DNA of 35,104 bases from Methylobacterium variabile (GCF_001043975.1 NZ_LABY01000259.1:1-35104); one strand, 5' to 3'. Counted from the first letter of the stretch, positions 22,806-30,342 are shown. Notes: a model not told the origin generated them from the sequence alone. Numbers and translations: made by a program.

Positions 22806-23618
22806 CTACCCCGCCCCCAGCGCCCCCCGCCCGAGCCCGGCCTTGGGCGCCGGCCCCGCCTCCTGCCGGAACTGCAGCTGCAGCCCACCGACCTTGAGCG
22901 CCCCCGAGCGCGCGAGGCGGGTCAGCGGCCCCAGGATCGAGAGCATGAATCCCGCATCCGAGGCGTAGCGGCCGGCGAGGCGGCGCGGGTTGCTGGCGAG
23001 CCGCCAGGCCCATTCGAGGCCGGTGCGGCGCAGGAAGACCGGCGAGCGGCTCTGCTTGCCGAGGACGAACTCGAAGGCGGCGCCGCAGCACAGGATCGAG
23101 GGTGCGGCGAGGCCCGCGCGGCGCAGGCGCAGGGCCAGCATCTCGCTCTGCGGCGCGCCGACGGCGATGAAGACCACGTCCGGCGCCAAGGCCCGCACCC
23201 GGTCGATCACGTCGGCCACCGCCGCCGGATCGCGGATGAAGCCGAAGGGCGGCCGCAGCACCTCGAGATGCCGGCTCGGCATCACCCCGCCGGCCTCCTC
23301 CGCCGTCACGTTGCCGATCACCAGGACCGAGCGGTCGCGCAAGGCGGCCCGGGCGGCGAGGTGCTGCACCAGGTCGCTGCCGGTGGCGACGGTCATGCGC
23401 CGGCGCAGGAAGCAGGTGTTCAGGAGGTTGCTGTCGAGGGTCACGATCGTGGCCTGCCGGTAGCTCTCGCGGAACTCCGGGTCCCGCGACAGCAGCCGCA
23501 TGTGCATCATGTTCAGGGTGAAGATGGTCGTGCGGCCCCGGACCAGGGCCGTCGCCAGGGCATCGAAGCCCAGGCCCCTTACGACGCAGGTCGGGGCGGT
23601 ATCCGCTAAGGTCGGCAT
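22806..23618 (-). CDS. WecG/TagA/CpsF-family glycosyltransferase (GT26)
   Basis: A 270-residue glycosyltransferase of the family that adds the second sugar to an undecaprenyl-linked precursor (for example ManNAc or ManNAcA) at the inner membrane. The C-terminal signature FLRRTGLEWAWRLASNPRRL is strong, preceded by GAAFEFVLGKQSRSP, and PDVVFIAVGAPQSE matches the G-x-PxQE region. The N-terminal FTLNMMHMRL fits the TLN motif. The usual ADG around the catalytic Asp appears as Thr-Leu-Asp62-Ser, so Gly is replaced. The ATG at 23618 has AGGAG 7 nt upstream. It diverges from the nucleotide-sugar operon and likely belongs to the same polysaccharide pathway. Confidence 0.88.
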   Translation of the reverse strand: MPTLADTAPTCVVRGLGFDALATALVRGRTTIFTLNMMHMRLLSRDPEFRESYRQATIVTLDSNLLNTCFLRRRMTVATGSDLVQHLAARAALRDRSVLVIGNVTAEEAGGVMPSRHLEVLRPPFGFIRDPAAVADVIDRVRALAPDVVFIAVGAPQSEMLALRLRRAGLAAPSILCCGAAFEFVLGKQSRSPVFLRRTGLEWAWRLASNPRRLAGRYASDAGFMLSILGPLTRLARSGALKVGGLQLQFRQEAGPAPKAGLGRGALGAG

Positions 23619-23871
23619 GAGGGTGCTCCTTCGCGGACGAGTGTCGGAATCCGCGCCCTCCCCTGCCCAGACCGGAAAACGGCGAGGCCTGCCGGCCGCC
23701 CGAATTGATCGTCATCGGACGCTATACCTCCGAAGGGGTAGCAGAACCGGACCGTTCTGGCGCCGTTCGGCGTGATTTGGGCGTAACGAGCACCGTCGCA
23801 TTGGCACGATTACTTGGCCTCGTGGCCCGCCTAGCGTCCCAGCACATCGACGGGACGGGAGACGGGACGAG
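23619..23871. promoter_or_regulatory. Divergent spacer between the WecG-type gene and the nucleotide-sugar operon
   Basis: This 253-bp spacer must hold promoters for both directions. It contains TACCTCCGAAGGGGTA, a near-palindrome at 23724-23739. TTGGCACG at 23801 resembles a sigma-54 -24 box, but the matching GC element is at the wrong spacing. No confident -35/-10 assignment is possible. Confidence 0.35.
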
Positions 23872-24375
23872 ATGCCGGTCGTGAACGCGAGGATCGATGC
23901 GAGCGCCGCCATGCCCGATCCCGCCCTCGTCAACATCTACGGCTGCGCCGTCGGCTCCGGCGCGCGGATCGGGCCCTTCGTGGAGATCCAGCGCGGCGCC
24001 GTCGTCGGAGCGCGCTGCCGGATCGGGGCGCTCGCCTTCCTGTGCGAGGGCGTGACGCTCGCGGACGACGTCACGGTCGGTCCCGGCGTGATGTTCACCA
24101 ACGACCGCCACCCCCGCGCCGTCACGGCGTCGGGCGCCCTGATGGGGCCGGAGGACTGGACCCTCGAGACGACGCGTGTCGGGGCCGGCGCGGTCATCGG
24201 CGCCAACGCCACGATCCTGTGCGGCCTCACGATCGGCGCCGGCGCCCGGGTCGCCCCCGGGGCGGTCGTCACCCGCGACGTGCCGCCCGGCGCGACCGTG
24301 GCGGGTGTCCCCGCCCGCGCCGCGGCGGCCCCCTCTCACCCTTCTTCCCTGCTCAACCCCGCGGAGGCATCATGA
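23872..24375 (+). CDS. Hexapeptide-repeat acetyltransferase (nucleotide-sugar, WbpD-like)
   Basis: A 167-residue left-handed beta-helix acyltransferase. Hexapeptide repeats run from about residue 19 to 140 (VNIYGCAVGSGARIGPFVEI; GALAFLCEGVTLADDVTVGP; VGAGAVIGANATILCGL; TIGAGARVAPGAVVTRDVPP), with FTNDRHPRA in the loop that often carries the catalytic His, and AGVPAR near the end. Neighbouring oxidoreductase and aminotransferase genes suggest it acetylates the amino group of a UDP-linked 3-amino sugar, as WbpD does; a dTDP-sugar acetyltransferase is also possible. The start at 23872 follows GGGACGAG. The stop overlaps the next start as ATGA, so it is the first gene of a coupled operon. Confidence 0.9.
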   Translation: MPVVNARIDASAAMPDPALVNIYGCAVGSGARIGPFVEIQRGAVVGARCRIGALAFLCEGVTLADDVTVGPGVMFTNDRHPRAVTASGALMGPEDWTLETTRVGAGAVIGANATILCGLTIGAGARVAPGAVVTRDVPPGATVAGVPARAAAAPSHPSSLLNPAEAS

Positions 24376-25403
24376 TCGGGATCGGAGTCATCGGGTACGG
24401 CTACTGGGGACCGAACATCGCCCGCTGCGTCGCGGAGGCGGGCGGCTGCAACCTCAAGGCGATCGCCGATCCCTCGCCGGCCGCGCAAGCCCGCGCCGCC
24501 TCCCGCCACCCGGGAGTGACCATCGACGACGGCTGGCAGCGGATGCTGGCCGACCCGGAGATCGACGCGGTGGCGATCGCGACCCCGACCCGCCTGCACT
24601 ACGAGATCGCGCTCGCGGCGCTCATGGCCGGCAAGCACGTGCTGGTCGAGAAGCCGATCGCGCCGACCTCCCGCGAGGCCGCCCGCCTCGTCGCCGAGGC
24701 GGCCAAGCGCCGCCTGACGCTCATGGTCGACCACACCTTCGTGTATACCGGCGCGGTCCAGAAGATCCGCGACCTGATCGACACCGGCGTCACGGGCGAC
24801 CTGTTCTACTACGACTCGACGCGCATCAACTTCGGCCTGTTCCAGGACGACGTGAACGTGATCTGGGACCTCGCGGTCCACGACCTCGCCATCCTGGACT
24901 TCCTGCTGCCGGCCGAGCCGGTGGCGATCTCGGCGACCGGTGCCGGGCACATCAAGGGCAGCCCCGAGAACCTCGCCCACATCACGATCTACCTCGAGGG
25001 CGGCGTCACCGCGCACCTCAACGTGAACTGGCTCGCCCCGGTGAAGATCCGCCGCACGCTGATCGGCGGCAGCCGCCGGATGATCGTCTACGACGACATG
25101 GAGCCGAGCGAGAAGGTGAAGGTCTACGACCGCGGCGTCGAGTTCCACGAGCGGCCCTCGCCGGAGGAGATCCGCCGGATCCTGCCGGCCTACCGCATGG
25201 GCGACGTCTGGACGCCGCACATCCCGGTCAAGGAAGCCCTCGTCACCGAGATCGAGCACTTCGCCCACTGCGCGGCGCACGGCCAGGTCCCGCTCACCTC
25301 GGGCGAGAGCGGCCTGCGGGTGGTGCGCCTGCTCGAGGCCGCCTCCCAGTCGCTGGCCCAGCGCGGCCACCCGATCGACCTGTCGTCCCTGAGGGCTGCC
25401 TGA
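24372..25403 (+). CDS. Gfo/Idh/MocA-family nucleotide-sugar oxidoreductase (WbpB/WlbA-like)
   Basis: A 343-residue NAD(P)-dependent dehydrogenase. The Rossmann motif is IGVIGYGYWGPN (4-15), the family EKP motif is VEKPIAPTS (92-100), and MVDHTFVYTGAVQKI and WDLAVHDLAILDFLLP match sugar-3-dehydrogenase members of the WbpB/WlbA type. The likely role is oxidation at C3 of a UDP-sugar to give the keto substrate for the next gene's aminotransferase. WbpB acts on a UDP-N-acetylglucosaminuronate; no UDP-GlcNAc dehydrogenase is present here, so the precise substrate is open. Translation is coupled on both sides (ATGA upstream, TGATG downstream). Confidence 0.9.
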   Translation: MIGIGVIGYGYWGPNIARCVAEAGGCNLKAIADPSPAAQARAASRHPGVTIDDGWQRMLADPEIDAVAIATPTRLHYEIALAALMAGKHVLVEKPIAPTSREAARLVAEAAKRRLTLMVDHTFVYTGAVQKIRDLIDTGVTGDLFYYDSTRINFGLFQDDVNVIWDLAVHDLAILDFLLPAEPVAISATGAGHIKGSPENLAHITIYLEGGVTAHLNVNWLAPVKIRRTLIGGSRRMIVYDDMEPSEKVKVYDRGVEFHERPSPEEIRRILPAYRMGDVWTPHIPVKEALVTEIEHFAHCAAHGQVPLTSGESGLRVVRLLEAASQSLAQRGHPIDLSSLRAA

Positions 25404-26518
25404 TGATCCCGCTTCTCGACCTCGAGGCCCAGTACCGGGCCGTGCAGGAGCCCCTGGAGGAGGCGGTGCTCGCGGTGCTGCGCAGCGGCGCCTACGTGCT
25501 CGGCCCCCCCGTCGCCGCCTTCGAGCGCGACTTCGCCGCCCATTGCGGGACGACGGAGACGGTCGCGGTGAGCACCGGCACCGCGGCCCTCCATCTCGGG
25601 CTGATCGCCGCCGGGGTGCGCCCGGGCGACGAGGTGATCACCGTCGGCATGACCTTCGTGGCCACCGTCGCGGCGATCCTCTACGCCGGAGGAAGGCCCG
25701 TCCTGGTCGACGTCGATCCCCAGACCTACACCATGGATCCGGCGGCGTTCGAGGCGGCGATCACGCCCCGCACCCGCGCGGTGGTGCCGGTGCACCTGCA
25801 CGGGCGGCTCGCCGACATGGCGGCGATCGGTGCCATCGCCGAGCGCCACGGCATCGCGGTGGTGGAGGACGCGGCCCAGGCCCACGGGGCCGAGCGGGGC
25901 GGCGTCAAGGCCGGCGCCTTCGGGACGGTCGGCTGCTTCAGCTTCTACCCGGGCAAGAACCTCGGCGCCTGCGGCGAGGGCGGGGCGATCACCACCTCCG
26001 ACCCCGACATCGCCAGGACCCTGCGCTCGTTGCGCGACTGGGGCCAGGAGGGGCGCTACAACCACGTCCGCCCCGGCTACAACTACCGCCTCGACACGGT
26101 GCAGGCGGCCGCCCTCGGGGTGAAGCTGCGCTACCTCGACGGCTGGACGGAAGGGCGGCGGCGGGCGGCCGCGCGCTACGACGTGCTGCTGGCGCAAGCC
26201 GGCCTCAAGGCGCCGAAAGCCGGCGGGCGCGAGCACGTCTACCACGTCTACGCCGTGCGGGTGCCGGATCGCGACGCGGTGCGGGCGCGGATGCAGGAGG
26301 CCGGCGTCGCCACCGGCATCCACTACCCGAGGGCGGTGCACCACCAGCCGGCCTACGCCGACCAGGTGCGCCTCGGCACGCCCTGCCCGGTCTCGGAGGC
26401 GCTCGCCGGCGAGTGGCTGTCCCTGCCGCTCTTTCCCGAGATCACCGAGCGGCAGATCGCCACCGTGGTCTCGGCCCTGACCGACAGCCTGGGAGACCGT
26501 TATGCTGAAGCCGTGTGA
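25403..26518 (+). CDS. DegT/DnrJ/EryC1 aminotransferase, first copy (WbpE-like)
   Basis: A 371-residue PLP-dependent sugar aminotransferase. Motifs: MIPLLDLEAQY start, STGTAALHLGLIAAGV (57-72), PGDEVITVGMTFVAT (74-88), VVEDAAQAHGAERGG (153-167), and the PLP lysine Lys185 in SFYPGKNLGACGEGG. WDLRDWGQEG-like text appears as LRDWGQEGRYNHVRPGYNYR, as expected for the substrate side. The C-terminal half has GVATGIHYPRAVHHQPAY. It should aminate the 3-keto sugar made by the upstream oxidoreductase. It starts one base inside the previous stop (TGATG), and its 3' end overlaps the epimerase by 17 bp. Confidence 0.92.
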   Translation: MIPLLDLEAQYRAVQEPLEEAVLAVLRSGAYVLGPPVAAFERDFAAHCGTTETVAVSTGTAALHLGLIAAGVRPGDEVITVGMTFVATVAAILYAGGRPVLVDVDPQTYTMDPAAFEAAITPRTRAVVPVHLHGRLADMAAIGAIAERHGIAVVEDAAQAHGAERGGVKAGAFGTVGCFSFYPGKNLGACGEGGAITTSDPDIARTLRSLRDWGQEGRYNHVRPGYNYRLDTVQAAALGVKLRYLDGWTEGRRRAAARYDVLLAQAGLKAPKAGGREHVYHVYAVRVPDRDAVRARMQEAGVATGIHYPRAVHHQPAYADQVRLGTPCPVSEALAGEWLSLPLFPEITERQIATVVSALTDSLGDRYAEAV

Positions 26519-27524
26519 GCCGTCCCGACCTCTCGGCCGCGTCCTCGTCACCGGCGGCGCCGGCTTCGTCGGCTCCCACATCGTCGATCTCCTGGTGGCG
26601 CGGGGCTGCCGCGAGATCGTGGTGGTCGACAACCTGGTGCGGGGCCGGACCGAGAACCTCTCGGGCGCCATGGCGTCCGGCGCGGTCGAGCTCGTCATCG
26701 GCGACATCCGCGACCGCGACCTGATGGCCGGGCTGGTGGCGGGCTGCGACACCGTCTTCCACCAGGCGGCCCTGCGCATCACCCACTGCGCCGCCGAGCC
26801 GCGCGAGGCGATCGAGGTGATGGTGGACGCGACCGCCTCCCTCGCGGAGCTCTGCGTCGAGGAGCGGGTGGCCAAGGTGGTGTACGCCTCCTCGGCCTCG
26901 GTCTACGGCATGGCCACGACCTTCCCGACGCCGGAGGCCGAGCCCCATTCCGGCAACCGCACGCTCTACGGCGCAGCCAAGAGCTTCGGCGAGGGACTGC
27001 TGCGCTCCTGGAACGACATGGCCGGGCTCGACTACGTCGCCTTGCGCTACTTCAACGTCTACGGCCCGCGCATGGACCTCCACGGGCGCTACACCGAGGT
27101 GCTGATCCGCTGGATGGAGCGGATCGCCCGGGGCGAGCCGCCGCTGATCTTCGGCGACGGCCTCCAGACCATGGACTTCGTCGACGTGCGCGACGTCGCC
27201 CGGGCCAACGTGCTGGCGGCGCTCTCGCCGGCGAGCGACGTGGCGCTCAACGTCGGGCGGGGCGAGGAGACCTCGCTCCTCGGGCTGGCGCAGCGCCTCG
27301 CCGCGGTGATGGGCCGGCCGGACCTGGTGCCGGTCCACGAGGCGGAGCGCAGCGTCAACCCGGTGCCCCGCCGGCTCGCCGACGTGAGCCTCGCCCGCGA
27401 GCTGACCGGCTTCCAGGCGGGAATCGGCCTCGACGAGGGCCTCGACGCGCTGGTCGCCTGGTGGCGGGCCAACAGCAAGCCCGTGGCCCCCAAAGTCGCC
27501 CCCATGATGGAGCTCGCCTCGTGA
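26502..27524 (+). CDS. NAD-dependent epimerase/dehydratase (extended SDR)
   Basis: A 340-residue extended SDR. The NAD-binding GGAGFVGSH lies at 18-26, then VVDNLVRGR, FHQAALRITHCAAEPREA, VVYASSASVYG with the catalytic Ser at about 131, and Tyr156-x3-Lys160 in TLYGAAKSFGE. RYFNVYGPRMDLHGRYTEV and GDGLQTMDFVDVRDVA fit UDP-sugar 4-epimerases or dehydratases; the exact reaction is not determined. The ATG at 26502 has GGGAG upstream and lies inside the 3' end of the aminotransferase gene. The stop overlaps the next start as GTGA. With an aminotransferase on each side it may supply a second keto or epimerised sugar intermediate. Confidence 0.9.
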   Translation: MLKPCEPSRPLGRVLVTGGAGFVGSHIVDLLVARGCREIVVVDNLVRGRTENLSGAMASGAVELVIGDIRDRDLMAGLVAGCDTVFHQAALRITHCAAEPREAIEVMVDATASLAELCVEERVAKVVYASSASVYGMATTFPTPEAEPHSGNRTLYGAAKSFGEGLLRSWNDMAGLDYVALRYFNVYGPRMDLHGRYTEVLIRWMERIARGEPPLIFGDGLQTMDFVDVRDVARANVLAALSPASDVALNVGRGEETSLLGLAQRLAAVMGRPDLVPVHEAERSVNPVPRRLADVSLARELTGFQAGIGLDEGLDALVAWWRANSKPVAPKVAPMMELAS

Positions 27525-28681
27525 TCCCGATCATCAAGCCGAGTCTCGGCGAGGCCGAGGTCGACGCGGCGAGCGCCGTCATCCGCTCCGGCTGGCTCAC
27601 GCAGGGGCCGCAGGTCGCGGCCTTCGAGGCCGAGTTCGCGACGGCGGTCGGCGCGCCCCATGCCTGCGCGGTCTCGAACTGCACCACGGCCCTGCACTTA
27701 GGCCTGCTCGCCGCCGGCGTCGGGCCCGGCGACGAGGTCGTCACCGTCAGCCACACCTTCATCGCCTGCGCCAACGCCATCCGGCAGTGCGGGGCCGAGC
27801 CGGTGCTGGTCGACATCGACCCCGTCACCCTGACCATCGACCCGGACCTCGCCGAGGCGGCGATCACGCCCCGCACCAGGGCGATCCTCGCCGTGCACCA
27901 GATCGGCATGCCCTGCGACATGGCCCGCCTGACCGCGATCGCCCGCCGCCACGGGGTCAGGCTGGTGGAGGACGCCGCCTGCGCCATCGGCTCGCAGATC
28001 CGGGTCGACGGGGAGTGGCAGCGGATCGGCCGGCCCCTCGGCGACGTCGCCTGCTTCTCGCTGCACCCGCGCAAGATCCTCACCACCGGCGAGGGCGGGA
28101 TGCTGGTGACCCGGCACGCCGCCTGGGACCACCAGTTCCGGCTCTGGCGCCAGCACGGGATGGGCGTCTCGGACGTCGCCCGGCACGCCAGCCGGGCCGT
28201 GGTGTTCGAGGATTATCCGACCACGGGCTACAACTACAGGCTGACGGACCTGCAGGCGGCCATCGGCCGGGTGCAGCTCGGCCGCCTCGACGCCATCGTG
28301 GCGGAGCGCCGGCGGCTCGCGGAGGTCTACGCGCAGGCCCTCGCGGGTCTCGGCGTCGAGGTCCCGACCGAGCCGGACTGGGCGCGGTCGAACTGGCAGA
28401 GCTACTGCGTGCGCTTGCCCCGGGGAGCCGATCAGGTCGCGGTGATGCAGGGCCTGCTCGACCGCGGCATCGCCAGCCGCCGCGGCGTGATGTGCATCCA
28501 CCTCGAGCCGGCCTACGCCGGGCTTCCCCTCCGGGCGCCCCTGCCGCACTCGGAGGCGGCGCGCGACCGCTGCATCCTGCTGCCGCTCTACGCCGGCATG
28601 GGCGAGGAGACCGTCCACGACGTCGCCGCCGCCCTGGCGGACACCCTGGCCGGGCGGTCCGCCCTCCCTCTCAGCGCCTGA
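27521..28681 (+). CDS. DegT/DnrJ/EryC1 aminotransferase, second copy
   Basis: A 386-residue PLP-dependent sugar aminotransferase, clearly a distant paralogue of the first copy rather than a duplicate. Motifs: SGWLTQGPQVAAFEAEF (23-39), VSNCTTALHLGLLAAGV (51-67), DEVVTVSHTFIACANAI (71-87), LVEDAACAIGSQI (148-160), Lys185 in SLHPRKILTTGEGG, and TGYNYRLTDLQAAIGRVQL. SHTF and HPRK are typical of the perosamine-synthase-like branch. The GTG at 27521 overlaps the epimerase stop (GTGA); an upstream frame beginning 27461 lies inside the epimerase gene and was rejected. It closes the operon and is followed by two hairpins. Confidence 0.91.
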   Translation: MIPIIKPSLGEAEVDAASAVIRSGWLTQGPQVAAFEAEFATAVGAPHACAVSNCTTALHLGLLAAGVGPGDEVVTVSHTFIACANAIRQCGAEPVLVDIDPVTLTIDPDLAEAAITPRTRAILAVHQIGMPCDMARLTAIARRHGVRLVEDAACAIGSQIRVDGEWQRIGRPLGDVACFSLHPRKILTTGEGGMLVTRHAAWDHQFRLWRQHGMGVSDVARHASRAVVFEDYPTTGYNYRLTDLQAAIGRVQLGRLDAIVAERRRLAEVYAQALAGLGVEVPTEPDWARSNWQSYCVRLPRGADQVAVMQGLLDRGIASRRGVMCIHLEPAYAGLPLRAPLPHSEAARDRCILLPLYAGMGEETVHDVAAALADTLAGRSALPLSA

Positions 28682-28689
28682 CATTCCAC

Positions 28690-28706
28690 GGGCGGGGCTT
28701 CCGCCC
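28690..28706 (+). terminator. Short GC hairpin after the aminotransferase operon
   Basis: GGGCGG (28690-28695) pairs with CCGCCC (28701-28706) across a 5-nt loop, 9 bp after the last stop codon of the operon. No T-run follows. Confidence 0.45.
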
Positions 28707-28725
28707 GGACCGCTGCAACGAACGG

Positions 28726-28756
28726 ATCATCGGCGAGCCGAAAGCTCGCCGATGAT
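28726..28756 (+). terminator. 13-bp perfect hairpin, probable operon terminator
   Basis: ATCATCGGCGAGC (28726-28738) pairs perfectly with GCTCGCCGATGAT (28744-28756) around a CGAAA loop, followed by TTGT. It sits about 45 bp after the operon's last stop and is the most likely transcript end. Confidence 0.75.
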
Positions 28757-28891
28757 TTGTCATGACCCGCTTCGGTGCACCGCATCATTTGAACCAAAAA
28801 TTATCAAACGATATGGTTTACCTGACATGCTTTGGATGATTGTTGATCACGGGTAAGGCATGGCTCCGAACGGCGGCAATGTCGGTTTCTA

Positions 28892-28907
28892 TACATTAAT
28901 TGATGTA
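28892..28907. promoter_or_regulatory. Operator-like near-palindrome TACATTAATTGATGTA
   Basis: Sixteen bases, symmetric except for one mismatched pair, in an AT-rich stretch. The element ends 1 bp before the GGGAG ribosome site of the small frame at 28919. Position and symmetry suggest a repressor or activator site, but no family can be named. Confidence 0.4.
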
Positions 28908-28918
28908 CGGGAGCTGTG

Positions 28919-29041
28919 ATGACGCGGATCGAGGACGAGGGGCGACGGCCGATTTCCGCCCTGCTTCCTGCCGGGACCGACACGGCCCAGGCCGTCCTGG
29001 ACGCGGGCGCGCGTGCTCTCGACAGCCCGGCCTGTCGATGA
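28919..29041 (+). CDS. Possible 40-residue small protein
   Basis: An ATG at 28919 follows GGGAG with a 5-nt spacer and an AT-rich, promoter-like stretch. The product of 40 residues, beginning MTRIEDEGRRPISALLPAG, has no signal peptide or membrane segment and resembles nothing I recognise. The ATG-to-stop segment is GC-rich, unlike the sequence just before it, and its third positions are mostly G or C, but this is too short to be proof. It could equally be a truncated gene start or chance. Confidence 0.3.
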   Translation: MTRIEDEGRRPISALLPAGTDTAQAVLDAGARALDSPACR

Positions 29042-29245
29042 CGGCTCGCCGCTGATCCGCCCCGCCCGGATCCTCGCCGCCGAACCCTCGCTCCGGGCAG
29101 CCGCACCCAGGCACCGAGGCAATCGAACCCCTTCATCCTGAAAGTCTAGTCCGCTCGGCGAGGTGCCACGGCCCCGTCGAGCGTCTTCTCATGCCTGAAC
29201 ACTTTACTGTAACTTCAATATTGCTTCGAGGACCGGGCCGCCAAT

Positions 29246-29260
29246 ACACGCTTTGCGTGT
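29246..29260. repeat. Small hairpin ACACGC-TTT-GCGTGT
   Basis: Six-base arms around TTT, extendable by ATA/TAT with one bulge, in the gap upstream of the LuxR-type gene. It may be a regulator site or a weak transcript end for the small frame at 28919. Confidence 0.3.
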
Positions 29261-29538
29261 GTATCAAATGACTGAACCCACCGGTCGTCAATCAAATCAC
29301 GAAAATGTATCAGAAAAGGCCACCGGAGATGGATGCATTTAGGATTGTAACTGGTCTATGGCCGTGTTAGGACTGCTTTCAGGAGGAACGGACGGACGCG
29401 AAGGGCCGGATCGACTGGATACGCAGTCGAAAGCCTGTTAGCGCCCCGCTCCTCGCCGATCCGGCTTCGGGTAAGGGGTGGCGCTGCGTGGTGTTCCGGG
29501 CGCCGTGACCGTCGATCCGTGAGACCAATCCAATAATA

Positions 29539-29550
29539 ACGATTGATCGT
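29539..29550. promoter_or_regulatory. Palindrome ACGAT-TG-ATCGT ahead of the LuxR-type gene
   Basis: Two perfect 5-bp arms about a TG centre end 20 bp before the start codon of the regulator gene, in a locally AT-rich stretch (CAATAATAACG). It could be an autoregulatory site. Its short length makes chance occurrence quite possible. Confidence 0.35.
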
Positions 29551-29570
29551 ACAGTGGTGGAGGTGAAGCA

Positions 29571-30332
29571 ATGTCGACGCCTGCTCTCGTTGATTACGGC
29601 CTCGCTTCGCGGGGCCGCAGACTGGTCGAGGTGAGTGAGACGGTGGCGGATGCGCCAGGGCCCGGCGAGGAGACCGGCTTGAAGCCCGCCATCGCGATCA
29701 TCGAGCCGCGGCAACTTGTGCGGGAATGCCTGCGCAACTGCCTCGCCGAGGCGATCCCCGACCATGATGTCGTGACCTTCGCGTCGATCGACGAGTGGGA
29801 GCGGGGCAAGGTCGGCCATCGGGACGGCGACCTGGTGGTGCTCTATTACGATCCCCGCGAGGCCGGCCGCGGCAACGCCCAGCGCGAGGCCGCCCTGCGC
29901 TCGCGGATCGGCCCGAACACCAGCCTGGTGCTGCTGTGCGACAGCGAGGACCCCGGCGAAATCGTCGAGCGGCTCAACGAGGGCGCCCGCGGCTACATCC
30001 CGACCAATGTCAGCCTCAAGGTGGCGATTGAGGCGATGCGCCTGGTGCGGGCCGGCGGCGTGTTCGTGCCGGCGAGCTGCCTGCTTCAGCGCCGGGCCGG
30101 GTCCGAGGAGACCGGGGCGGCCGATCCTCGCAGCCAGTTCACCCCGCGCCAGACCGCGGTGCTCGAGCAGCTGCAGAAGGGCAAGGCGAACAAGATCATC
30201 GCCTTCGAGCTCAACATGAAGGAGAGCACCGTCAAGGTGCACGTGCGCAACATCATGCGCAAGGTCGGGGCGACCAACCGGACCGAGGTGGCGATCCGGG
30301 CGTTCGAATCCCGCTCCGATCTGAAGATGTGA
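29571..30332 (+). CDS. LuxR/FixJ-type response regulator with degenerate receiver
   Basis: A 253-residue transcriptional regulator. Residues 38-165 have a receiver-like pattern: AIAIIEPRQLVRECL for strand 1, LVVLYYDPREAG with Asp94 near the phosphoacceptor position, SLVLLCDSEDP, and GARGYIPTNVSLKVAIEAM. The usual acidic pair at the end of strand 1 is Glu45-Pro46, and the conserved Lys of the active site appears replaced in GYIPT, so canonical phosphorylation is doubtful. Residues 190-245 form a clear LuxR helix-turn-helix (FTPRQTAVLEQLQKGKANKI, then ESTVKVHVRNIMRKVGATNR). The ATG at 29571 has GGAGG 7 nt upstream. Control of the adjacent polysaccharide genes is likely but inferred. Confidence 0.9.
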   Translation: MSTPALVDYGLASRGRRLVEVSETVADAPGPGEETGLKPAIAIIEPRQLVRECLRNCLAEAIPDHDVVTFASIDEWERGKVGHRDGDLVVLYYDPREAGRGNAQREAALRSRIGPNTSLVLLCDSEDPGEIVERLNEGARGYIPTNVSLKVAIEAMRLVRAGGVFVPASCLLQRRAGSEETGAADPRSQFTPRQTAVLEQLQKGKANKIIAFELNMKESTVKVHVRNIMRKVGATNRTEVAIRAFESRSDLKM

Positions 30333-30342
30333 GCGCCGCGGG

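Larger units (their letters stand above)
28757..29570. other. AT-richer intergenic region upstream of the LuxR-type regulator
   Basis: About 0.8 kb without a convincing large gene. Its base composition is visibly lower in GC than the rest of the window, especially 28757-28920 and 29195-29360, with stretches such as AACCAAAAATTATCAAACGA. It contains a near-palindrome at 28892, a possible 40-codon gene at 28919, a small hairpin at 29246 and a palindrome at 29539, each listed separately. AGGAGGA at 29380 looks like a ribosome site but no start codon follows at a useful distance. The composition suggests a regulatory or acquired segment. Confidence 0.6.

Noticed and set aside
23801..23820. TTGGCACGATTACTTGGCCT as a sigma-54 promoter
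   Set aside because: The -24-like TGGCAC is good, but the GC needed at -12 is two bases too far away, and no enhancer-binding protein gene is nearby.
24336..25370. 344-codon minus-strand frame opposite the Gfo/Idh gene
   Set aside because: Composition is typical of a shadow frame, while the plus strand has the Rossmann and EKP motifs and coupled start and stop codons.
28804..29136. 110-codon minus-strand frame in the AT-richer gap
   Set aside because: Arg/Ser/Gly-rich text without a motif; it crosses the AT-rich promoter-like stretch.
29380..29386. AGGAGGA as a ribosome site for a small gene
   Set aside because: No ATG, GTG or TTG occurs at a workable distance downstream.
28757..29570. Insertion sequence or integrated element
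   Set aside because: No transposase or integrase fragment, no terminal inverted repeats and no target duplication could be seen.
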